The position numbers were made by a program, and so were the translations under genes. DNA of 28,616 nucleotides from a virus, in IMG/VR virus record IMGVR_UViG_3300030106_006359, positions 1 to 28,616 of that record. One strand, given 5' to 3'. This document shows positions 6,022-10,964 of the stretch, in pieces. The notes under the pieces are model-generated. The model worked only from the letters and a program-made list of their open reading frames with translations. It made no database searches and was not told where the DNA came from. Each line of letters opens with the position of its first letter. Within the stretch, counting starts at the first letter, position 1.

Positions 6022-6197
6022 TCTACAATTTGTATATTTTTGGGATTACGCACGTCTTTTTATGGAACGCTTTTCCAGATATGGCGGAGTGCAAAGCAGC
6101 GGCCCTGGAACTCAACACCATTATCGCGACCAGGCATGACGGCAAAACGTTTCGGGCCGAGTGTTTGGCGATAAAAGTGTGCGAAAAAAATGTGTAG
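6018..6197 (+). CDS. Small exported Cys-containing protein
   Basis: A 59-residue protein whose ATG overlaps the nuclease stop (ATGA). The N terminus (MIYNLYIFGITHVFLWNAF) is hydrophobic, a possible signal or membrane anchor. The rest holds three cysteines (AECKAA, AECLAI, KVCEKN). The FPDMAECKAAALELN segment recalls small phage proteins of unknown role. Export and the cysteines suggest an oxidised periplasmic form. It probably shares the mRNA of the secreted nuclease and could assist or restrain it, but this is guesswork from position. Confidence 0.6.
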   Translation: MIYNLYIFGITHVFLWNAFPDMAECKAAALELNTIIATRHDGKTFRAECLAIKVCEKNV

Positions 6198-6331
6198 ACG
6201 GCTCGAGCAGTAGGCGAGTGGCAACGTCTCAAAAACACATGCTGGCAGAGCCGTCCCCGTTAAGTAGGCCGGGCACATCAATGCTTAATGTGTTTAATTG
6301 CCACACAACAATAATGAAGGAGGAAGGATAA

Positions 6332-6520
6332 ATGGTTACACGACCAGAGTTTTGGGAATGGATGAAAACGTGCCCGACCGAGTGGCAGCAGGAGCAGACT
6401 AACGATCCTTTTGGAAAAATATGGATTAGTTTTGCTATCGAATTTCACAAGGTGTTGCCCGAATCTACGACAGCCAAACATCTGCGGTGGGAAATGGAAA
6501 AAAATGACACGGACGCCTGA
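6332..6520 (+). CDS. Small hypothetical protein
   Basis: A 62-residue protein rich in Trp (five) and acidic residues, beginning MVTRPEFWEWMKTCPTEW; not recognised. A near-ideal AAGGAGGAAGG (6317-6327) lies just ahead of the ATG. It overlaps the next ORF by 17 bases. The 134-base gap before it has no clear promoter; it holds an 8-bp inverted repeat (6197-6204 with 6248-6255) of uncertain meaning. Confidence 0.6.
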   Translation: MVTRPEFWEWMKTCPTEWQQEQTNDPFGKIWISFAIEFHKVLPESTTAKHLRWEMEKNDTDA

Positions 6521-6665
6521 ACCAAAATTAGATCTTTCAGAGTTAGATAAAGTCATTGCTCAGTGGCAACGTGAGCGCAAAGAAAAGCAGCAGGGTTTCC
6601 TCAAAAACCTTGGTTCACCGTCCCCGCCCGGTGGCTGCGCGAGGCGGGGTTCACGGGACACGTGA
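6504..6665 (+). CDS. Small hypothetical protein, structured 3' end
   Basis: A 53-residue protein beginning MTRTPEPKLDLSELDKVIAQ. Residues 10-35 look like a charged amphipathic helix; the tail (SPSPPGGCARRGSRD) is low complexity because it is encoded by a strongly structured sequence (6613-6680). It starts 17 bases before the end of the previous gene with a weak AGGAA-like site. It has no recognised relatives. The helical part may be the only functional portion. Confidence 0.45.
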   Translation: MTRTPEPKLDLSELDKVIAQWQRERKEKQQGFLKNLGSPSPPGGCARRGSRDT

Positions 6666-6680
6666 GGGTGAACGTTTTTT
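6613..6680 (+). terminator. Three-way-junction RNA and terminator
   Basis: GTTCACC (6613-6619) can pair with GGTGAAC (6667-6673), enclosing CCCCGCC/GGCGGGG (6622-6628 with 6643-6649) and TCACG/CGTGA (6651-6655 with 6661-6665). G and six T residues (6675-6680) follow. A competing, simpler terminator hairpin pairs GTTCAC (6649-6654) with GTGAAC (6668-6673). Either form could end transcription of the 5483-6665 genes. Confidence 0.65.
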
Positions 6681-6731
6681 AGAGCGCTTTGAGAAAATCC
6701 CTCGTAAATAAAAAACTAAAGCTGGCTCCGG

Positions 6732-6753
6732 GAGGTTGCGAGACCTCATTTTT
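6732..6753 (+). terminator. Possible second terminator
   Basis: GAGGT (6732-6736) and ACCTC (6743-6747) form a 5-bp stem around TGCGAG, followed by A and five T residues. The stem is short, so it is a weak candidate that may back up the structure at 6613-6680. Confidence 0.45.
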
Positions 6754-6755
6754 GT

Positions 6756-6771
6756 CGTTTCACGTGGAACG
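6756..6771. promoter_or_regulatory. parS-like palindrome
   Basis: CGTTTCACGTGGAACG matches the core of the bacterial centromere site parS, consensus TGTTNCACGTGNAACA, at all 12 fixed core positions (GTT, CACGTG and AAC). Only the outermost T and A are replaced, by C and G, which keeps the outer positions complementary. ParB proteins of most bacteria bind this sequence. No ParB gene is present in the window, so a host ParB would be the partner. A chance match is unlikely but possible. Confidence 0.5.
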
Positions 6772-6833
6772 AAATCGTTACTGTTTGTTATATAGCTACA
6801 AAAATAAAAAAAATAATTTTTGTAAAAATAGCC

Positions 6834-6943
6834 GTAACCGGTGTAACCGTGTAACTTTTGGACAAAATCCCTTTATATATAAGGGTTTACAAGAAACATA
6901 AACTAAGAAATAAAAAAGTAACGTAACCATAGTTTGTGTAACC
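6834..6943 (+). repeat. GTAAC short direct repeats
   Basis: GTAAC begins at 6834, 6843, 6851, 6918, 6923 and 6938, mostly as GTAACC. The first three are spaced 9 and 8 bases, the last three 5 and 15. Iteron-like arrays of this kind can bind a replication initiator or regulator. The copies are too short to prove function. Confidence 0.45.
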
Positions 6944-7060
6944 TTATTTGCCAAAAGTGCGTTAAGGGGGTCTGAGAATTTTTTTATAAAAAAATAATTC
7001 TGGACATACATATAATAGATTAGGTATTTTAAGGCGAACTGTCTGAAAATAACGGGTTTT

Positions 7061-7687
7061 ATGAAAAAACACTTAACTTCGGTCCCCAAAAAACGGGGTA
7101 GACCACGACTTACGGCAAAATCCCCCCTCACGAGAAGGCAGGATCTGTTCGTCAAAGAATTAGTTAGCAAGGACGGTCAAATAACGATGCGGGAGGCTGC
7201 GATTAACGCAGGCTTTAGCGCCCGGTCTGCCCATACCAGAGCCTATGAAATGACGAATCCCAACCTGTATCCGAATATCTGTGCCAGGATTAGAGAGTAT
7301 CGGGCTGAATTGGATGAAAAATATGGGGTGGATTACAAAAGACATTTACGAGACCTGCAACTCATACGTGACGGCGCGATTGAAGCAGGTGCCTGGAGTG
7401 CGGCCACTATGGCCGAGTACCGGCGCGGTCAGGCTGAGGGAAACATCTATGTCAATAAATCCGAAGTGCGTCACGGTTCTATCGATTCGATGAGCAAAGA
7501 AGACGTGATGAGAGCTTTGAAAGAAATTAAGGAAAGTTATGCCCCGATTACCATTGACGAAGTCTATGCCGAAGGATCGGACAATGCCTCGAACCGCTCT
7601 AAGGCGAGAAGCAGGCTTTTGGAAGCAATTCCGGACAGCACTGAGCAATCACGCGAAAAACAAGAGGATCAATTGGACCCGACTTGA
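7061..7687 (+). CDS. terS: Terminase small subunit
   Basis: A 208-residue protein that recognises phage DNA for packaging. The start is very basic (KKRGRPRLTAKSPLTRRQ). Residues 20-70 form a helix-turn-helix region (QITMREAAINAGFSARSAHT), as in small terminases that sense the packaging site. The middle (VDYKRHLRDLQLIRDGAIEA, then a long helical stretch to about 170) is the likely oligomerisation part. No strong ribosome binding site precedes the ATG. The last 34 residues overlap the nuclease gene in another frame. The large subunit lies about 3.3 kb downstream, separated by small genes, which is unusual. Confidence 0.82.
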   Translation: MKKHLTSVPKKRGRPRLTAKSPLTRRQDLFVKELVSKDGQITMREAAINAGFSARSAHTRAYEMTNPNLYPNICARIREYRAELDEKYGVDYKRHLRDLQLIRDGAIEAGAWSAATMAEYRRGQAEGNIYVNKSEVRHGSIDSMSKEDVMRALKEIKESYAPITIDEVYAEGSDNASNRSKARSRLLEAIPDSTEQSREKQEDQLDPT

Positions 7688-8009
7688 AACCTGGGCAATG
7701 CCTGGGGTTCCGGATGTGGTTTTGCAAAATGAAAAAGGAGATTTCATTTTTGTCGAACTCAAGGCCACCGGTAGCAACGCCGTTGATTTGAGACCCCACC
7801 AGGTCAGTTGGCTGACCAAACATGCGCACGGCAGTGTTTGGATATTAGTAAGACAAGAAACTTCAAAGATGGAAAAACCAAAGCTTTACCTGTTCGCAGG
7901 CTCGGACGCTGTCGATTTAAAAATGGAGGGTTTGACCAAAGTGGACCCTGTTTTTACATGCGAAGCTCCGTTTACCTGGGAGACTGTTCTCGACTTGCTT
8001 TTGGATTAA
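7584..8009 (+). CDS. PD-(D/E)xK nuclease (VRR-NUC / resolvase-like)
   Basis: A 141-residue protein with the catalytic set of the PD-(D/E)xK superfamily: Glu35, Pro43-Asp44 (GVPDVVL), Glu58 and Lys60 (FIFVELKAT), followed by RPHQVSWL with Gln73. This combination fits the VRR-NUC / Holliday-junction-resolvase-like phage nucleases that cut branched DNA, useful for resolving replication intermediates before packaging. The N-terminal helix (REAGFWKQFRTAL) is also typical. GAAGGA at 7571-7576 supports the ATG at 7584. The first 104 bases overlap the 3' end of the small terminase gene in another frame, and both readings look real. Confidence 0.8.
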   Translation: MPRTALRREAGFWKQFRTALSNHAKNKRINWTRLETWAMPGVPDVVLQNEKGDFIFVELKATGSNAVDLRPHQVSWLTKHAHGSVWILVRQETSKMEKPKLYLFAGSDAVDLKMEGLTKVDPVFTCEAPFTWETVLDLLLD

Positions 8010-8012
8010 GAC

Positions 8013-8034
8013 CTTGCTAAACTCGCATATCTCA
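8013..8034 (+). promoter_or_regulatory. Recurring CTTGCTAAA-N-TCGCATAT element
   Basis: CTTGCTAAA at 8013-8021, one base, then TCGCATAT at 8023-8030. The same arrangement with identical spacing occurs at 8908. It stands immediately after the nuclease gene and 21 bases before the gene at 8055. Either a phage promoter or an operator would fit; no good -10 box follows at the usual distance from TTGCTA. Confidence 0.5.
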
Positions 8035-8054
8035 ACCAAAAGTGGAGGTATGAA

Positions 8055-8228
8055 ATGAAAAGTCGGAGATATGAAATGGAGGAGGCAGCCTTTGACTCCC
8101 CCACCAAATTACGTTCCAGTCTGGAGGCAGAATATCAAATTTATTTGTTCTGTGCAGACGCGGGCAATGGCCTGGACGTTACGACGGGCGAGCCGCTCAA
8201 ATCTTTTGATGAATGGCTGGGGAGTTAG
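8055..8228 (+). CDS. Small acidic hypothetical protein
   Basis: A 57-residue acidic protein beginning MKSRRYEMEEAAFDSP. The C-terminal part (CADAGNGLDVTTGEPL, then SFDEWLGS) recalls, from memory, small proteins of marine phages and cyanophages with a DEWL ending. Function unknown. GGAGG at 8044-8048 precedes the ATG; an earlier ATG at 8050 leads at once to a stop. One base separates its stop from the next gene's ATG, so it belongs to the 8055-8857 operon. Confidence 0.6.
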   Translation: MKSRRYEMEEAAFDSPTKLRSSLEAEYQIYLFCADAGNGLDVTTGEPLKSFDEWLGS

Positions 8229-8229
8229 T

Positions 8230-8523
8230 ATGACTTATCTCAAACAAACTATCGTAATTGGTTATAAAGAAGACGAGCTTAAAATCTCGATTCTTAACGG
8301 TCATTGGTCAGGTGACAGTGTGCTTGGTTTCGTCCGGCGGACAAAGCTAGATTTGAATACCGTAGAATATCGACACGATGTTCTGGACATGTCTGGACAT
8401 GGTCGCGGCGAGGAGGGCGCGAGGTTCCAGTTTGACGACAATCACCAACTGATTAAAGTGAGGGACGCCGAGGCGTACGACGACAGCCAGGATGTGTGGG
8501 ATTTGATGGAGGTGTCCGAATGA
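8230..8523 (+). CDS. Unknown protein, first of a tandem paralogous pair
   Basis: A 97-residue protein beginning MTYLKQTIVIGYKEDELK. It aligns along its whole length with the next gene: YLKQTIVIG with LLKQTVIVG, SILNGHW with SILHGHW, LDLNTVEYRHDV with IDLRTVIFHRDV, and GARFQFDDNHQ with GPRFEFDENQQ. The pair therefore arose by duplication. This copy has an additional acidic C-terminal tail (DAEAYDDSQDVWDLMEV). GGGGAG lies close before the ATG. No fold family is recognised; the pattern suggests a small alternating beta/alpha domain. Confidence 0.65.
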   Translation: MTYLKQTIVIGYKEDELKISILNGHWSGDSVLGFVRRTKLDLNTVEYRHDVLDMSGHGRGEEGARFQFDDNHQLIKVRDAEAYDDSQDVWDLMEVSE

Positions 8524-8777
8524 GCTTACTGAAACAAACTGTTATTGTGGGTTTTAAGGGCGATGAGTTTAGGTGCTCTATTTTACACGGTCATTGGAAA
8601 GACGAAACCCTGCGGCGTTTTGCGGAAAGATGTAAAATCGATTTGCGAACCGTGATTTTCCATCGAGACGTTACAAACACGTCCCTCCTGGGCAGTGGCG
8701 AGATTGGGCCGAGGTTCGAATTCGACGAAAACCAGCAAGCCGTCAAGCTCGAGGAGGAGACCGAAAAATGTTTTTAA
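8520..8777 (+). CDS. Unknown protein, second of a tandem paralogous pair
   Basis: An 85-residue protein that is a diverged copy of the preceding gene; shared signatures are the LKQT start, the HGHW motif and the GPRFEFDENQQ ending. Its ATG overlaps the upstream stop (ATGA). In-frame extension to 8496 would add residues inside the other gene and is less likely. It ends in a short Glu/Lys-rich tail, and its last bases (GAGGAGGAGA) form the ribosome binding site of the mini-ORF at 8768. Function unknown. Confidence 0.65.
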   Translation: MSLLKQTVIVGFKGDEFRCSILHGHWKDETLRRFAERCKIDLRTVIFHRDVTNTSLLGSGEIGPRFEFDENQQAVKLEEETEKCF

Positions 8778-8857
8778 TCGAATTCCTTATCGAATTGATA
8801 TACGGAAAAGACACCGTCCAGAAAAATAGAAGAAGAAAACAACGCCGGCGGCGATAA
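8768..8857 (+). CDS. 29-residue basic mini-protein with hydrophobic start
   Basis: The ORF begins MFLIEFLIELIYGKD and ends with ten residues that are nearly all Arg, Lys or Gln. A strong GAGGAGGAGA sits just before the ATG, and the start overlaps the upstream gene by ten bases. It fills the space to the terminator at 8873. The hydrophobic start and Arg/Lys tail suggest a membrane-surface peptide. Coding status is uncertain because of its size. Confidence 0.4.
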   Translation: MFLIEFLIELIYGKDTVQKNRRRKQRRRR

Positions 8858-8872
8858 AAAAACCTTTTAACC

Positions 8873-8897
8873 GGGCCCAGATAGGGCCCTTTTTTTT
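8873..8897 (+). terminator. Rho-independent terminator
   Basis: GGGCCC (8873-8878) and GGGCCC (8884-8889) pair around AGATA, followed by eight T residues (8890-8897). It ends the 8055-8857 operon and precedes a new promoter-like element. Confidence 0.9.
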
Positions 8898-8936
8898 GCT
8901 TGCATATCTTGCTAAAGTCGCATATTATCCTATATA
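8898..8936 (+). promoter_or_regulatory. Recurring element and probable promoter for the gp88-like gene
   Basis: GCTTGCATATC (8898-8908) is followed by CTTGCTAAAGTCGCATATTATCC (8908-8930; shown here as the best copy of the recurring motif). TTGCTA (8909-8914), a 16-base spacer and TATATA (8931-8936) form a plausible sigma70 promoter. The next gene starts at 8964. Confidence 0.5.
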
Positions 8937-8963
8937 CACGCTAAAAAAAACGGAGTTTTACAG

Positions 8964-9701
8964 ATGCAATACCCCAAAAAACTTTTGGACACCGGCGCCA
9001 GTAATACCAAGATTCGCAAAACGCAGAAACAAGGCGACGCCGTTCGAATGGCTAGCCTTTCACTTCTGCCGGATTCTATATTATGCCCGCACTCGAGTGC
9101 GGCGGGTTGTTTTGATGTTTGTTTGAAAAGTAGCGGGCGCGGTCGATTTGACAATGTTTCAAGAGCTCGGCAGGCAAAAGCAGACTATTACCACGAGGCC
9201 CCGGAGTTATTCCTGGACCAACTCCGCAAGGAATTGACACTGTTCGTTAAGGTATGCGCCCGCGATAATTTGAAAGCAGTCGCCCGGCTTAATGTTTTAA
9301 GCGATATTGCCTACGAACGCCACGAAATACCCCAGGAATTCCCCAACATATTTTTCTATGATTACACCAAGACCGCTCACAGATTGGCGCCCGGTCGTAC
9401 GCCAGATAATTATGAGCTCATGTTTTCTTACAGCGCCAAAAAAGAATACGCGCACAGCGTCAAGAAAGCATTGCTCACCGATGTACCTATAGCGGTCGTT
9501 TTTAAGACAATGCCCACTGATCCTAATTTCCGTTTTCTAGGCCGACCGTTCGTAAACGGTGACGCTAGCGACTTATTAAACCTCACCGCAAAGAATAAAA
9601 TTGTGGCTCTGAAATATAAAAGAAGTATGGCCGAGGATGACGTGGTGGACAATTCCGACTTCATCATTGACCCAACCAAAATTTTAGCGAGGGCGGCGTA
9701 A
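8964..9701 (+). CDS. gp88-like phage protein with three-Cys motif
   Basis: A 245-residue protein. It fits the pattern I remember for phage gp88-type / DUF7227 proteins: LSLLPDS, then CPHSSAAGC and DVC giving Cys41, Cys49 and Cys53 (C-x7-C-x3-C), SGRGRFDNVSRARQAKADY, ARLNVLSDIAYE, IFFYDYTK near residue 134, and a later VAVVF-like strand, GRPFVNGDASDL and KIVALKYKRS. The role is not known; the clustered cysteines could bind metal or an iron-sulfur cluster. It follows its own promoter and starts a new transcription unit. The C terminus overlaps the next gene by one base (TAATG). Confidence 0.7.
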   Translation: MQYPKKLLDTGASNTKIRKTQKQGDAVRMASLSLLPDSILCPHSSAAGCFDVCLKSSGRGRFDNVSRARQAKADYYHEAPELFLDQLRKELTLFVKVCARDNLKAVARLNVLSDIAYERHEIPQEFPNIFFYDYTKTAHRLAPGRTPDNYELMFSYSAKKEYAHSVKKALLTDVPIAVVFKTMPTDPNFRFLGRPFVNGDASDLLNLTAKNKIVALKYKRSMAEDDVVDNSDFIIDPTKILARAA

Positions 9702-9853
9702 TGACATTTGAAAAAAAACCGACTTGGGAACTGGCCGCGATTGTTAAGGCTTTAAGCCTCCATCCTTGGCTTAACACCTCCGAGGAAAACGAGCGGCTCG
9801 AGGCTTGCAAGCGAATATTAAAAGCTAGAAAAGTTTGTGATAATCGCTTATAA
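9701..9853 (+). CDS. Small hypothetical protein (ELAAIVKALSLHPWLNT type)
   Basis: A 50-residue, mostly helical protein joined to the gp88-like gene by TAATG. The segment WELAAIVKALSLHPWLNT followed by ENERLEACKRILKAR matches, from memory, a small conserved protein frequent in marine phages. No function is known. The 3' end contains the -10 box for the following gene. Confidence 0.65.
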   Translation: MTFEKKPTWELAAIVKALSLHPWLNTSEENERLEACKRILKARKVCDNRL

Positions 9854-9854
9854 T
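9849..9854 (+). promoter_or_regulatory. Possible -10 box
   Basis: TATAAT at 9849-9854, preceded by ATCGCT, so the sequence ATCGCTTATAAT is a relaxed relative of the recurring TCGCATATAAT motif. No -35 box is evident. The gene at 9887 begins 33 bases downstream. Confidence 0.35.
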
Positions 9855-9886
9855 TGCAGTTCACACATTAAACGAGGTTTACAAAA

Positions 9887-10222
9887 TTGAGCAATTATCA
9901 AGAATATCTAAAAAACATTAAACTCAAAAATAATCATTTCGACATCAAGTGCGCAATGGAACGCTTTCACGACGTTTTCTGCACTTGCAGTGACCAAGAC
10001 CGCCAAATACTCGAGCAGTTACTGGGCACTTGGTTCATAATGTCATTGGAACATTTCGCAATTGAGGAAGACAAGCAAAGTAATCTACTCCCAGAGATCG
10101 ATACTTACCCCTCTGCCTGCGCGAATCTACGAGAAGAAATTGAAGAGAAGCATTCCGAAGCCTTGTTTTCATTAGTTGCGCATAGGTGGGAAAAAGCAAC
10201 GGAGGGCGCCGCGAATGAATAA
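9887..10222 (+). CDS. Hypothetical protein with TTG start
   Basis: A 111-residue acidic, helical protein beginning MSNYQEYLKNIKLKN; not recognised. The TTG start follows GAGG (9874-9877) by nine bases. Cysteines occur in FDIKCAME, FCTCSD and YPSACAN. It overlaps the next gene by eight bases, so they form one unit ending at the terminator at 10481. Confidence 0.55.
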   Translation: MSNYQEYLKNIKLKNNHFDIKCAMERFHDVFCTCSDQDRQILEQLLGTWFIMSLEHFAIEEDKQSNLLPEIDTYPSACANLREEIEEKHSEALFSLVAHRWEKATEGAANE

Positions 10223-10460
10223 TGTTATTCCTTTTCCCGTACAACCTGCCCGCCTTAAATTATCCGGCTTTAATGCTACTCGCATTATGGGGAAAAAAGA
10301 CTTTCAAACCTTACTAACCCAACTTCGCCGCGACGGCTGCAAAGTTAAAAAAGAACTTGGCGCGTACACGGTCAACCTGTTCGGCGCACAAGTATTGAAA
10401 GCTTTTCCGGGTAATCGCGTCTATGTGTTGAAGCTTGATCCGAGATTTTTTGAGGAATAA
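10215..10460 (+). CDS. Small hypothetical basic protein
   Basis: An 81-residue protein beginning MNNVIPFPVQPARLKLSG; not recognised. GGAGGG at 10201-10206 precedes the ATG. The middle (DFQTLLTQLRRDGCKVKKEL) followed by AYTVNLFGAQVLKAFPGNRVYVLKLD suggests a small helix-strand-strand fold. It is the last gene before the terminator and the repeat-rich gap ahead of the large terminase. Confidence 0.6.
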   Translation: MNNVIPFPVQPARLKLSGFNATRIMGKKDFQTLLTQLRRDGCKVKKELGAYTVNLFGAQVLKAFPGNRVYVLKLDPRFFEE

Positions 10461-10480
10461 ACGCGAACGTACGACAAACA

Positions 10481-10506
10481 AAGGGCCTGCAATGGCCCTT
10501 TTTTTT
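10481..10506 (+). terminator. Rho-independent terminator
   Basis: AAGGGCC (10481-10487) pairs with GGCCCTT (10494-10500) around TGCAAT, with eight T residues from 10499. It closes the 8964-10460 transcription unit. Confidence 0.9.
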
Positions 10507-10640
10507 CGCTCGATTATTACAGTGAATCAAGGCCCGGCCCCCGTGCCAGGCACGGCGGGAAACGTACCGGGCATCGTTGGCCGTGTTAAACGTTGCCGGA
10601 ACTGGGCCCTTGCCGCGCGGGTCATGGTCCCCGGCCCCCG

Positions 10641-10696
10641 GTTCGTGGTCCCCGGTTCGTGGTCCCCGGTTCGTGGTCCCCGGTTATTGGCGCCCG
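10641..10696 (+). repeat. 14-bp tandem repeat, GTTCGTGGTCCCCG
   Basis: Three exact copies of GTTCGTGGTCCCCG run head to tail at 10641-10654, 10655-10668 and 10669-10682. A fourth degenerate copy (GTTATTGGCGCCCG) follows at 10683-10696. Partial GGTCCCCGG units flank it on both sides (around 10625, 10697-10709 and 10747-10755). The block stands out in composition from the rest of the window. Confidence 0.85.
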
Positions 10697-10722
10697 GTCC
10701 CCGGTCCCCAGTCGCCGGGACA

Positions 10723-10736
10723 AACTGATATCAGTT
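10723..10736. promoter_or_regulatory. Perfect 14-bp palindrome, possible operator
   Basis: AACTGATATCAGTT is a perfect inverted repeat without spacer. It is flanked by CGCCGG on both sides (10713-10718 and 10737-10742). It would suit a dimeric repressor, perhaps the RHH protein or a host factor. Confidence 0.45.
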
Positions 10737-10898
10737 CGCCGGTCATGGTCCCCGGTCCGGGTCCCTCACTTAGGGGCCCCGCGATATCGGGTCAAAATCC
10801 ACGGACCAGCCACCAGAAAAAAATTTTCAAAGCGTAAAGGTTAAGGTTGTTGTGGTAGAGGTAAAGGTCTATGTTTCGCGCAAATATTTACCCGTAAT

Positions 10899-10949
10899 TT
10901 GATATCCTGTTCACTGTCTTATAAATATGCTTAAATTCGCATATATTCG
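10899..10949 (+). promoter_or_regulatory. Promoter region of the large terminase operon
   Basis: TTGATA (10899-10904) and TATAAA (10920-10925) lie 15 bases apart, a short but possible sigma70 pair. They are followed by ATGCTTAAATTCGCATAT (10927-10944), the third copy of the recurring motif, here with one extra T. The large terminase starts 16 bases further on. Confidence 0.45.
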
Positions 10950-10964
10950 CGTAGGGTCCCCCGG

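Larger units (their letters stand above)
6681..7060. other. AT-rich non-coding region with origin-like features
   Basis: No convincing gene lies here. From left to right it holds: a weak hairpin with T-run (6732-6753), a parS-like palindrome (6756-6771), GTAAC repeats (6834-6943), a CCCTT/AAGGG hairpin (6869-6885), a long AT inverted repeat beginning AGAATTTTTTT and ending AATAATTCT (about 6975-7001) and a TATAAT at 7011-7016 that may be the -10 box for the small terminase. Easily melted AT-rich DNA with short direct repeats is typical of replication origins, but no replication initiator gene is visible. The short frame at 6689-6901 does not look like a protein. Confidence 0.5.
10507..10964. 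other. Long non-coding region before the large terminase
   Basis: About 460 bases without a credible gene. The first 290 are markedly GC-rich and contain a CCGTGCC-A-GGCACGG inverted repeat (10541-10555), the GGTCCCCGG repeat block and a 14-bp palindrome. The last 160 are AT-rich and hold the promoter-like sequence. The three overlapping frames here translate to Pro/Gly/Arg/Ser/Val-rich repeats and are taken as non-coding. The position just ahead of the large terminase fits a packaging or replication control site. Confidence 0.6.

Noticed and set aside
6197-6255. 8-bp inverted repeat GACGGCTC/GAGCCGTC with 43-base spacer
   Set aside because: Repeats of this length and spacing are expected several times by chance in a window of this size, and there is no T-run or promoter next to it.
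6613-6680. Hammerhead-type self-cleaving ribozyme
   Set aside because: A three-way junction is possible, but the conserved CUGAUGA and GAAA core is absent.
6689-6901. 70-residue + strand ORF in the AT-rich gap
   Set aside because: No ribosome binding site; it spans a hairpin, the parS-like site and repeats, and its composition is not protein-like.
10641-10696. CRISPR array
   Set aside because: The 14-bp copies are head to tail without spacers and there are no cas genes.
10435-10844. Three overlapping ORFs of Pro/Gly/Arg/Val-rich repeats
   Set aside because: They run through the terminator or the tandem repeats in several frames at once, have no start site support, and their sequence only reflects the GGTCCCCGG repeat.
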